Shown here piece after piece: positions 45,232 to 53,152 of a stretch of DNA of 64,000 nt (within the stretch, counting starts at the first letter, position 1; every line of letters begins with the position of its first letter). The position numbers and the translations under genes are program-made. This DNA is from Candidatus Roseilinea mizusawaensis (GTDB taxonomy: Bacteria; Chloroflexota; Anaerolineae; J036; Brachytrichaceae), in the NCBI GenBank assembly GCA_016841965.1, contig JAEANN010000054.1, forward strand, positions 124,001 to 188,000, given 5' to 3'. Under the pieces are notes generated by a model. That model saw only the letters and a program-made list of their open reading frames with translations, did not search any database and had not been told where the DNA came from.

Positions 45232-47205
45232 TCAGTCATTGACGTTTACAGGCCCCACTTCATAGATCGCGGCATCGACCGTCAACCGAACGCGCAGCGT
45301 TTGGGCATCTGCGCCGATGGCCTCTGCCGTCACGTGCGGTGGGGCGTCGGCCTGCCACGGAATCAGCGCTGTCACAAAGCGCGCCGGCGGTCGGGTGTTG
45401 GCGTGTCGCAGGCGAAAGGCCGGCATGGGTTCCTTTTGATTGTGCTCCGGCGAAAACCACGCTTCCTCGATCTCCATCGTCGCCGGCGCGCGCGGGTCGA
45501 TCCACACCAGCAGATTGACGCCATCCGCGTATGCGGTGCGCGCGATGCGCGCCGACGGGTCGATCACCACCGGCCCCGGCGCGAACTGAAAATGCAGATC
45601 GATGTCGCCTTGCGCCGGCGTGTCGTTGGCCGTGTTGTCGTCGACCAAAGCATCGTCGATCAGCACAACATAGCGCCGCTGGATGAAAAAGGCAGCGCGC
45701 CGATGAATCAGGCCGGGGTACGCATCGTTCTGGACGATCGCCACGGCGTTGCCCCCGCCATCGTCCTCGGCCCAATGCAGCAAGCGCCCGGCGCGCCGGC
45801 TGTTTGCGCTGTTGAGCGTCAGCGTCTGGTGCGTTGCCGTGCGACGGAACGCCTCGCGGCGCGGGTCGCCTTTGGCATAGCAATACACGCCGGGGTCGCG
45901 CATCAGATAACGCCCGCCGGCCATCAACTCAAACGTGCCGTTGTCGAACTGGGAATGAAATGCGCTGGGTTGAACCGAGGCCGGCCCACAGTGCAGACAC
46001 ATCCACACCGCATCGGCGCTCCAGTCTGACCGAAAAGCGTAGAAGCCACTGTGTGCAAAGGCAAGGTTGCAGCGCGCCGGCCATTGTCCCTGCGCCCCAT
46101 CGGTGGCAGCGGCCAGAAAGTCGGCGCGATGGAATGACTGCGCGGCGTCGCGCAGGAAAGCGCGCGTGTCACTGGGATAGCCATCGCCCACCACCGGCAG
46201 CCGGCGCTGCGGTGTGGCGATGCCCATCACGACTTCGGCCATGCGCTCGACGCCGGCGACAAAGGGCGCTGCATAGCCGTTGCGCGTAGCATGGTCGGCG
46301 ACGTTCAGGAACAGGCTGGCGCAATACAGGTGATAGCCGGGGCTGAGTTCGCCGTGCATCCCGTCGGGCAATACTTGCGTGCGCATCGCCGTGTCCAGTT
46401 GAGCAAACGCGGCGCTGCGCCACTGCGCGGCATCCAGAAATTCCGGGAAGCTCAGCGCGATGTCGGCCAGGCCGGCAGCTTCAATGACCAGAAAGTTGTC
46501 GGTCTGGTTGGGATATGGACTCAGCCAGCTCTTGCGGGCATGGTTGTAGATCGAGGTCAACAACGCCACGAGGAACGGGGCGTCGCAGGCCGGCGATGGC
46601 AGGAAGTATGGCAGCAGCGCCGACCAGCGCGTGGCGCGAATGCCAACCTGAATGGCGTCCCAGCTTTTGGGGAAGTAGCACCGTTCGGGGGTCAGTGGGT
46701 TCTTGCGAATCCAATCGCGCGTCAAATCCACCCACAGCACGGCATAGCGTTCATCGCCGGTTTGCAGGTAACAACGCGCCGCGCTGAGGTCCCACGACGC
46801 CATGCGGTGCATATGGGCCGGCCATTCGATGTCGCCGTGCGGGTCCCAGTCCCAATCGATTTCCGGCCCGTAGTCCGTTGCCGGGAAGGCGGAATAGGGG
46901 CGGAAAATGTGTCGCAGGGCGTTGTCGGCGGCGACGAAATCCTCGTTTGTTGCTGCAAGGCCGGCCCGTCCGACCCAGGCCGGCCAGGCCACACTTCGGC
47001 GCGTCCGAAAATACTCCAGCAGCGCCTGCGCTGCTTGCGCGCGCTCGCCGGCCTTGACCGCTGCGCCCACGGTTTCCAGGCCGGGCTGTGTCAGGTCGAG
47101 CACGTCGAAAAGCGCGGCGGGTTCGAGCGGCGCGCCGGTCATCTCGAAATGATCTCGGTATGGACTGCCGGAAAGGGTGAAGGGAATCTGTGGCGTAGAT
47201 GTCAT
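45232..47205 (-). CDS. Heparinase II/III-family polysaccharide lyase
   Basis: This 657-residue protein has no clear signal peptide. The N-terminal (alpha/alpha) toroid covers about residues 30-370 and includes WAHMHR-like WPAHMHRMASWDLSAARCY, the NQTDNFLVIEAAGLADIAL segment and ELSPGYHLYC, which hold the catalytic Asn/Tyr/His in this fold. The C-terminal beta-sandwich (heparinase II/III-like, about 385-640) includes AFHSQFDNGTFELMAGGRYLMRDPG. These enzymes cleave uronic-acid-containing polysaccharides such as heparin, heparosan or alginate by beta-elimination, though many bacterial members have unknown substrates. Absence of a signal peptide suggests action on imported oligosaccharides. An MFS transporter lies just upstream on the same strand. 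Confidence 0.82.
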   Translation of the reverse strand: MTSTPQIPFTLSGSPYRDHFEMTGAPLEPAALFDVLDLTQPGLETVGAAVKAGERAQAAQALLEYFRTRRSVAWPAWVGRAGLAATNEDFVAADNALRHIFRPYSAFPATDYGPEIDWDWDPHGDIEWPAHMHRMASWDLSAARCYLQTGDERYAVLWVDLTRDWIRKNPLTPERCYFPKSWDAIQVGIRATRWSALLPYFLPSPACDAPFLVALLTSIYNHARKSWLSPYPNQTDNFLVIEAAGLADIALSFPEFLDAAQWRSAAFAQLDTAMRTQVLPDGMHGELSPGYHLYCASLFLNVADHATRNGYAAPFVAGVERMAEVVMGIATPQRRLPVVGDGYPSDTRAFLRDAAQSFHRADFLAAATDGAQGQWPARCNLAFAHSGFYAFRSDWSADAVWMCLHCGPASVQPSAFHSQFDNGTFELMAGGRYLMRDPGVYCYAKGDPRREAFRRTATHQTLTLNSANSRRAGRLLHWAEDDGGGNAVAIVQNDAYPGLIHRRAAFFIQRRYVVLIDDALVDDNTANDTPAQGDIDLHFQFAPGPVVIDPSARIARTAYADGVNLLVWIDPRAPATMEIEEAWFSPEHNQKEPMPAFRLRHANTRPPARFVTALIPWQADAPPHVTAEAIGADAQTLRVRLTVDAAIYEVGPVNVND

Positions 47206-47309
47206 GTCATGAGCCTGCTAAAGCTTACAGCGTAGTTGATCCGCGCTCACCGCGTAGGCGGCCACATAGGCTTGCCGGCGCGTCAAAGCGAAGCGGCGCA
47301 GGGCGCGGT

Positions 47310-48635
47310 TCATAGCTGGCGTGGCGCAGGTGGCTTTGGCTGGGGGAGCAAGAGCACGAACGGCACGGCGCACAACGCAATGCCGGCCGAAATGGCAAAC
47401 GCGGCGCGCAGCCCCACGGCGTCGGCCAGCGCGCCAACCAGAACGGTGATGAGCGACCCGCCGACGAACTCCATCGCCATGTACACCCCGTTGGCGGTGG
47501 CCGGCTTGCTGCGGCCATATTCCTGCACCAGCGCCATCATGACCGGGCTGGTGGAGAGCGCCAGAAATCCCACCCCGAACAACACCGGCGCCATGAGCCA
47601 ACCCTGCACAGACAGAAATACGGCCATCATCAGCGGGGCGCAAGTCAGCACAATACTCATCACGCGCCGCCGGCCCAATCGGTCGCTGAGCGTGCCGGTG
47701 GCAAACGAGCCGGTGGCGCCGGCCAGCATCAGGATGGACAGCGCGCCGCCGGCTTCAACCAGACTCGACCCCTCTTGCGTTAACAAAGTCGGCAGATAGG
47801 TTGCCAGCGAGACCGACAGAAAGGTGCGCGTGGCAATAATGCCGGCGATGGGCAACATCACGCGCCGCAGTTCGCGCCAGGCATCGGCCCATGCCCCACC
47901 CACGTGCGCCGCCGGCTTCACATCAAGGGTGCGCGTGCGCCAGTACAGCACAACGGATGCCGCCACACCGACCGGGATCAGGCGCCACATGCCCTCCAAT
48001 CCCCACCAAGAGGCGGCCGCCACCGCCACCAGCGGGCCGATGGCGCGCGACAATTCGCCGCCCAGCATGAGCAAACTCATACCGAAGCCAACACGATTGC
48101 CCGACGCGCGCGCCACCATCACCGGGGTGGGCACATGCCACATGGCGACCCCAATGCCGATCGTCAGCAGCAGAATGGCAAGCATCCCGTAACTCGGCGC
48201 CAGGCCGAGCAGACAGGCCGCCACGCCGGTCACGCTGGGGGCGAGGATCGCCAGCCAGCGCAGGCTGAAGCGGTCGCCCAGCATGCCCAGCAGCGGGTTG
48301 ATGAGCGAGGGGAATTGCTGGAACGCGGCCAGCGAGCCGGCCAGCGTCAACGACAACCCCAGCTTGGGGATGATGAGCGGCAACAAGGGTGACAGAAAGC
48401 TGGTGAAGGCATCGTGCACCAGATGGCCCAGCGCGATGGTGACGACGGTCGGCAGGCTGAACGATGTTGCGGCGGGGGCAACCACAGCCGGCGCCGCGCC
48501 AGAGTCAACAAAACGATCGACGACGGTCAATGCTTCTTCTGCTTGCGCTTGCATGCGTGTTCTCGCTTTATCCGGCAAGATGGGTCGTGCGTCGACGCGT
48601 GGGCGGAGCAACCCACTCCAGCGCGTCTTGCGCAT
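47310..48635 (-). CDS. MFS transporter
   Basis: This 441-residue permease of the major facilitator superfamily has twelve apparent membrane segments in two halves. The MFS loop motif appears as GMLGDRFSLRWLA in the first half and GTLSDRLGRRRVM in the second. GAGGAAAA lies before ATG 48635; a later ATG at 48554 is possible because the first 50 residues are hydrophilic. It resembles fosmidomycin-resistance or sugar-acid type exporters by eye but cannot be assigned a substrate. It may move the products or substrates of the adjacent lyase gene. Confidence 0.85.
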   Translation of the reverse strand: MRKTRWSGLLRPRVDARPILPDKARTRMQAQAEEALTVVDRFVDSGAAPAVVAPAATSFSLPTVVTIALGHLVHDAFTSFLSPLLPLIIPKLGLSLTLAGSLAAFQQFPSLINPLLGMLGDRFSLRWLAILAPSVTGVAACLLGLAPSYGMLAILLLTIGIGVAMWHVPTPVMVARASGNRVGFGMSLLMLGGELSRAIGPLVAVAAASWWGLEGMWRLIPVGVAASVVLYWRTRTLDVKPAAHVGGAWADAWRELRRVMLPIAGIIATRTFLSVSLATYLPTLLTQEGSSLVEAGGALSILMLAGATGSFATGTLSDRLGRRRVMSIVLTCAPLMMAVFLSVQGWLMAPVLFGVGFLALSTSPVMMALVQEYGRSKPATANGVYMAMEFVGGSLITVLVGALADAVGLRAAFAISAGIALCAVPFVLLLPQPKPPAPRQL

Positions 48636-48767
48636 AGTAGATTTTCCTCAGTTCGTCAAAGGCTTAAGGACGGGCTTGGGTTGACGAATGGCGCCTGAGA
48701 TTCACAAACGCGCCGCACAAACTGATAGTGCCGGATGGCAAAGCGCCGGCCGCCAGACCCACAGCCG

Positions 48768-49772
48768 TCAGTCGTCAATCGTCACGATTGACCCGCTGAT
48801 CAGTGAGTCGATGCCGGCCTGAATCACCTTTTGCGCTTTCAGACCGTCCTCGCCAGAGCCGTCGATTTCCTCAGGCGCTGCGCCCTCGGCCACCTGTTTG
48901 AGGAAAGCGTGGATACGCGCGCGGAATGTGTCGTCGAAGTCGCGGTAACGCTCGCTGCCGAACACAGGGTTGCTGTACTGCAATTTGACCAGGTCTTTGG
49001 CAGGATACAGCGTGGCCCGCTCCCACATGTCCTCGACCACCACCCGCCCCTCGACGCCGGCGATTTCGCAACGCTCCATCGGGTGGCCGCGACCGATGTC
49101 ATAGCTGCTGGTGAGATGGCCGACCGCGCCGTTTTTGAATTGCATGTTCCACGACGTGGTAGACCACATCTGACGGCCCGGCGCTTTCATCGCGAAGCAC
49201 TGCACTTTGGCGATGTCGCCGCCATAGTGGCGCATCATGTCCACCGAATGCGGGTTGAGCGCCTTCATCTGATAGTAGACCGAGCTTTCATCTTTGGGCC
49301 GGCCAATCCACAGCGCCATGTTGATGAACAGCAGGCTGCCAATCCGGCCTTCGTTCTGCCATTGTTTGGCATAGTAAGCGGCCGGCGTGAAGCGATGGTT
49401 GAAGTCGACTGCGAAGCAGCGCCGGCGCTGCTTTGCGACGCGCACCATCTCTTCGGCTTTGGCGATCTCGTTAGAGATGGGCTTTTCGCACAGCACATGT
49501 GCGCCGGCCTCCAGCGCCTGAAGCGTCGGCTCGTAGTGGTCGCTGCTGTATTCGTAGCCGCCGGTGCAGATGCTGACCACATCCGGTTTGAGCGCGGCCA
49601 GCATGTCGGGCGCGCGGGTAAAAGCCGGCACGCCATAGCGTTCCCCGCCGGCTTGCGCGCGCTCCGGGACGATATCGCACACGCCGACCAGCTCGGCCAG
49701 TTCATCGGCTTTGTAAATGCGAGCATGCAGGTTGCCGATCGGCCCCATGCCAATCACGCACACGCGCAACAT
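48768..49772 (-). CDS. Gfo/Idh/MocA-family dehydrogenase
   Basis: This 334-residue NAD(P)-dependent oxidoreductase of the glucose-fructose oxidoreductase type has a Rossmann motif GMGPIGNLHA (8-17) and the family CEKPIS segment with its lysine (about 94-99). A substrate-binding domain follows with HSVDMMRHYGGDI (His of the catalytic D-x-x-x-H type region, about 176-188). AGGA precedes ATG 49772. It heads toward the MFS and lyase genes on the same strand and follows the sulfotransferase-like gene after 84 bases. It probably oxidises a sugar, inositol or sugar acid. Confidence 0.9.
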   Translation of the reverse strand: MLRVCVIGMGPIGNLHARIYKADELAELVGVCDIVPERAQAGGERYGVPAFTRAPDMLAALKPDVVSICTGGYEYSSDHYEPTLQALEAGAHVLCEKPISNEIAKAEEMVRVAKQRRRCFAVDFNHRFTPAAYYAKQWQNEGRIGSLLFINMALWIGRPKDESSVYYQMKALNPHSVDMMRHYGGDIAKVQCFAMKAPGRQMWSTTSWNMQFKNGAVGHLTSSYDIGRGHPMERCEIAGVEGRVVVEDMWERATLYPAKDLVKLQYSNPVFGSERYRDFDDTFRARIHAFLKQVAEGAAPEEIDGSGEDGLKAQKVIQAGIDSLISGSIVTIDD

Positions 49773-49856
49773 GATTTGATCCTGCGGCAGAAGTCAGAAT
49801 GCGGAGAACAGATGACAGCGGGAGTGGACTGACAGTCTTTGCGCGCTGTACCCGCG

Positions 49857-50594
49857 CTACTGGCGGCTGACTGCTGGTAACTCGTATCCCAACTCAACGA
49901 TATCCTCGGTAAAGAAGTCGAAATCGTGCCGGCCATTGTCCGTTTTCCAGCGTCCGACCGAATCGGGCCGCACGGGGATTTTGACCAGCTCGAAGCCGAG
50001 GAAGGCTTTGAGCTGCGCCAGAGTTTCTTCCTGCTTGAGCACAAAATCTTCGAAACGCACCCAGATTGTGCGCCTGGGGCACGGGGTAGCTTTGACAATC
50101 TCGCGCTGATATTTCCAGCTAATGGCGCGACGCAGGCGCATGTCGTCTGTGTGTTCATACGGCACACCCCACTCGGCCAGGTCGTCTGTCAGATGCGCGC
50201 CGATGATCGAGTCGCGCGGGTCGCGCACCCAGTGGATGTAGTAAGCGTCGGGGAACAGGCGCACGATCCAGGGGTAGATCAGCGTCGTCTCGGGCAGCTT
50301 CCAGCCCTTGCGCTCGAAGCGGGTGTTCCCCAGCACCGACGAGAGGTACGACTCGACCAGCCGGGTGAACGCGGGATCGATCGGCATAGTGTGCAGCCGG
50401 GAAAAGTCCCACTGTAGCCCACCCTTATAAACAACATGGCGCGCCATGACCCGGCATGCTTCGTACAGGTCTTCGGGTGGCAACAAGTCGCCGGAGATGT
50501 TCTGGATGGCGCCCATGTACACGCCGCTGCGAGCCAGCGTATGCGACATGGCGCGCGTGCCAGAGTGCCCCCGGCCAATGATGGTGATCAGCAT
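49857..50594 (-). CDS. Sulfotransferase-like protein
   Basis: This 245-residue protein has a P-loop-like PAPS-binding motif GRGHSGTR at residues 7-14 and a later WVRDPRDSIIGA (about 121-132) containing the Arg and Ser that bind the 3'-phosphate in sulfotransferases. ISWKYQREI and IWVRFEDFVL follow as family segments. Such enzymes move sulfate from PAPS to carbohydrates or small molecules. It lies between a sulfatase-superfamily gene and a dehydrogenase on the same strand. No PAPS synthesis gene is in the window. The acceptor is unknown, and a non-sulfating relative of the family remains possible. Confidence 0.75.
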   Translation of the reverse strand: MLITIIGRGHSGTRAMSHTLARSGVYMGAIQNISGDLLPPEDLYEACRVMARHVVYKGGLQWDFSRLHTMPIDPAFTRLVESYLSSVLGNTRFERKGWKLPETTLIYPWIVRLFPDAYYIHWVRDPRDSIIGAHLTDDLAEWGVPYEHTDDMRLRRAISWKYQREIVKATPCPRRTIWVRFEDFVLKQEETLAQLKAFLGFELVKIPVRPDSVGRWKTDNGRHDFDFFTEDIVELGYELPAVSRQ

Positions 50595-50645
50595 AGTGCG
50601 TGGGTTGCAGGGGCGACCGGATCGGTCACCCCTGCCAGGCGTGTC

Positions 50646-52061
50646 TTACAGCTTCTTCTGCCCGCGCTGGCGGCGGAGTTCGCGCGCCTGCAAGGCTTTG
50701 GCTTGCGCCGGCCCGCCAATGTACAGCGTGTCGTAGGCTTCTTGCGATGAGCTAAACGGCTTGTCGCCATGGCCGTGCCAGCCCAGGTTGGTGTACATGG
50801 GATTCTCACGGCCGGTCTGTTTGGTGCGCCGGGCGATGTGTGCCTGCATGCGCTCTTCCAGCATCTTTACCACCTCTGGCTCTTCCTCGGCCAGATTGTG
50901 GTTTTCCTCCGGGTCGCTGATCAGGTTGTACAGCTCGACCTCCGGCTTGAAGTGAAAGTCCGGCTCCAGCGCATGGATCAGCTTCCATTCCTGCGTGCGC
51001 CAGCCGTGCTTGCGCATCCAGGTCGCTTCGGTGATGTACGTCTCCGGCTCGGACTCGCGGTGCATGCCAAACATCCACGGCGCCAGGCTGCGCCCATCGA
51101 ACTTGATGCGCGGTTTGGGAGAGATGCCCATCAAGTCCAAGATGGTTGGCGTGACATCCTTCATGTAGCAGGGCGCGTCGATCATCACATCGGATGGCAG
51201 CTTGCCCGGCCATACAAATGCCAGCGGGACGCGCAACGTCGGTTCATACAGGCCGTGGTGGTCGAAGTGGCAATCGTGGTCATACAGCGTCTCGCCATGA
51301 TCCGAGTCGATCACGATGAGCGTGTCCTCTTCCAGGCCCAACGATTCGATGGTGGTGAACAGATTGGCGATGCAGGCATCCATGTAGGCGATCGCACCGT
51401 CGTACTGGGCGATCACGTAGTCCTTGTCGGTGCAGCCGGGCGGGAACCAGCTCGCGTGAAAATCGCGGAACGGCTTGAAAGCGTACACCTTATCCAGCGA
51501 GTGATTGTTTTTGTCGCACTCATCGCCGTCGTAGAACATGCGCTCGAACGGGCCTGGCGGCAGGTAGGGGGCATGGGGGTCCATGTGGCGCAGGAACAGG
51601 AAGAACGGCTGGTCTTCTTTGGCCAGACGCTTCAGTTCGGGGATGGCTACCTTGTTCAAGTTCTCGGCTTTGGGGCTGCGGCCCTGTTCCCACGACCCCC
51701 AGCCCTCGAAGTCCAGATACTTCTGAAAGCCGCGCGAGGCCGGGTTGCCGCTGAAGCCGACGCAGGTTGTGTGGTAGCCCTGCTCGCCCAGGATTTCGGC
51801 CAGCGTCTTAAGGTGCGCGCCCAAGCCGCCCTTGTGCCGCAAGGCAACCACGTCCGTGCCGAAGCAGTCCATGCCGGTGAACATAGAGGTGTAGGCCGGC
51901 GTGGTGGGGATAGATGGGCTGATCACGTTGCTGAAGGCGACTCCCCGCGAGGCGTATTCGTCGAGATGTGGGCTGGTGAGTTTGGGGTAGCCGTACAAGC
52001 TCATATGATCGGCGCGCAAACTGTCGATGCCGAACAAAATCAGATTGGGTTTCTTCTTCAT
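50646..52061 (-). CDS. Sulfatase-superfamily hydrolase with threonine in place of the formylglycine cysteine
   Basis: This 471-residue protein has the alkaline-phosphatase/sulfatase fold. Metal-site segments are visible as LILFGIDSLRADHM (D13), HMDPHAPYLPP and VIDSDHGETLYDH. The nucleophile loop reads SIPTTPAYTSMFTG: Thr53 stands where sulfatases have Cys/Ser, and the following Arg of C-x-P-x-R is Tyr57. It therefore cannot form formylglycine and may act as a phosphodiesterase, phosphatase or phosphotransferase with Thr as nucleophile. No signal peptide is present, so it is cytoplasmic. A strong AGGAAG-type ribosome-binding site precedes ATG. It sits between the sulfotransferase-like and isomerase-like genes. 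Confidence 0.82.
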   Translation of the reverse strand: MKKKPNLILFGIDSLRADHMSLYGYPKLTSPHLDEYASRGVAFSNVISPSIPTTPAYTSMFTGMDCFGTDVVALRHKGGLGAHLKTLAEILGEQGYHTTCVGFSGNPASRGFQKYLDFEGWGSWEQGRSPKAENLNKVAIPELKRLAKEDQPFFLFLRHMDPHAPYLPPGPFERMFYDGDECDKNNHSLDKVYAFKPFRDFHASWFPPGCTDKDYVIAQYDGAIAYMDACIANLFTTIESLGLEEDTLIVIDSDHGETLYDHDCHFDHHGLYEPTLRVPLAFVWPGKLPSDVMIDAPCYMKDVTPTILDLMGISPKPRIKFDGRSLAPWMFGMHRESEPETYITEATWMRKHGWRTQEWKLIHALEPDFHFKPEVELYNLISDPEENHNLAEEEPEVVKMLEERMQAHIARRTKQTGRENPMYTNLGWHGHGDKPFSSSQEAYDTLYIGGPAQAKALQARELRRQRGQKKL

Positions 52062-52091
52062 CTTCCTTCTTCCTTCTTCCTTCCTTTTTAG

Positions 52092-52892
52092 CTATCGCGC
52101 TCCGAGCTGCTTCAGAATCGCGTTGAGGTAACCGTAGCTTTCGGCAGCGATGACGGCGCACTGGACCAACGGCAACTGATTGGCGCCGATGACTTCCAGA
52201 CACACCGGCCCGTTGTAGCCGCCCTCGACCATCGCCTTGCAATAGGCGTACAGATCAATATCGCCGCGCCCGCAGGCTTGCATGGATGGCGCGCCAGGTG
52301 TCGGGCCGCGGCCTTTGCAGTCGCGGATATGGATATGGCGGGTTCGCCCGATCACTGCTGCCAGCGCCTCGGCCGGGTTCTCGTTGGCGCGATAAATATG
52401 ACTGGGATCCATATCCACGCCAAAGCCGGGCGAGGTGATCTTCTGCATGGCGCGCAGCGTGGTCGGCGTGTTGTAGATCGCCCCGCCCACGTGCGCCTTG
52501 CAACACAGGGTCACGCCATAGCGGTGCGCCTTGTCGGCCATCTTCGCCAGCAGATCGGTCTGCCGGATAAAGTCCTCCTCGACATCCATTTTGCCGCCCG
52601 GCCCCACGTTGATGATGGGGATGCCGATCTCGGCGCCGGCCTCGAAGGCCCGGATCAGCCGGTCTTCGTCGAGCGAGGCCACTTCGGCCGATAGAATCTC
52701 CAGGCCGTTGTCTGCGGCAATCTGTTTGATCTCAGCCGCGTGCGCGCGCCAATCATCCAGCGGTAGATGCTCGCACATGCCTTTGATGGCCGAGATCTCG
52801 ACGCCGTCGTAGCCGGCCATCTTGATGCAACGCGCGGCGGTGGCAAAGTCGAAGCCGCCAAAAAGAACTGAGTTAACTCCTAGCTTGATCAT
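52092..52892 (-). CDS. Sugar phosphate isomerase/epimerase-like TIM barrel (AP endonuclease 2 family)
   Basis: This 266-residue xylose-isomerase-like TIM-barrel protein begins IKLGVNSVLFGGFDFATAA and includes YDGVEISAI, GFGVDMDPSHIYRANENPAEAL, RHIHIRDCKG and YNGPVCLEVIG, which carry the metal-binding acidic and His residues (E, D/H, H, E order). AGGAGAC precedes ATG. It is the first gene of a minus-strand group that continues with the sulfatase-like, sulfotransferase-like and dehydrogenase genes, and it is divergent from the GH38 gene. Isomerase/epimerase pairs with Gfo/Idh/MocA dehydrogenases are common in sugar and inositol catabolism. Confidence 0.88.
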   Translation of the reverse strand: MIKLGVNSVLFGGFDFATAARCIKMAGYDGVEISAIKGMCEHLPLDDWRAHAAEIKQIAADNGLEILSAEVASLDEDRLIRAFEAGAEIGIPIINVGPGGKMDVEEDFIRQTDLLAKMADKAHRYGVTLCCKAHVGGAIYNTPTTLRAMQKITSPGFGVDMDPSHIYRANENPAEALAAVIGRTRHIHIRDCKGRGPTPGAPSMQACGRGDIDLYAYCKAMVEGGYNGPVCLEVIGANQLPLVQCAVIAAESYGYLNAILKQLGAR

Positions 52893-53152
52893 GCTTGTCT
52901 CCTGTCAGTGGCTCGATTGCTTCGGCATCCAGGCCCGCAGAACAGGTAAGCCGAGGTGTAACCCCGACCTGTTGAAAAGTCAAGCTGCGCGGCTTGTCAC
53001 AGCGACATTTCCTATTCTGATTTCCTGTTCTGATTGAGGATTCGGCAGCTTGTGGTGTGTTCTGGCGCACAAGCACAGCCGGTATGTGCCCAGCGCGCCC
53101 TTCCGGCTACAATTCGGCTAATCCGGCTGTCGGCACTTCGAGGAGGAATTAC

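Noticed and set aside
50646-52061. Ordinary sulfatase needing formylglycine
   Set aside because: The C/S-x-P-x-R signature is absent (TTPAY), so a standard sulfatase call is not supported.
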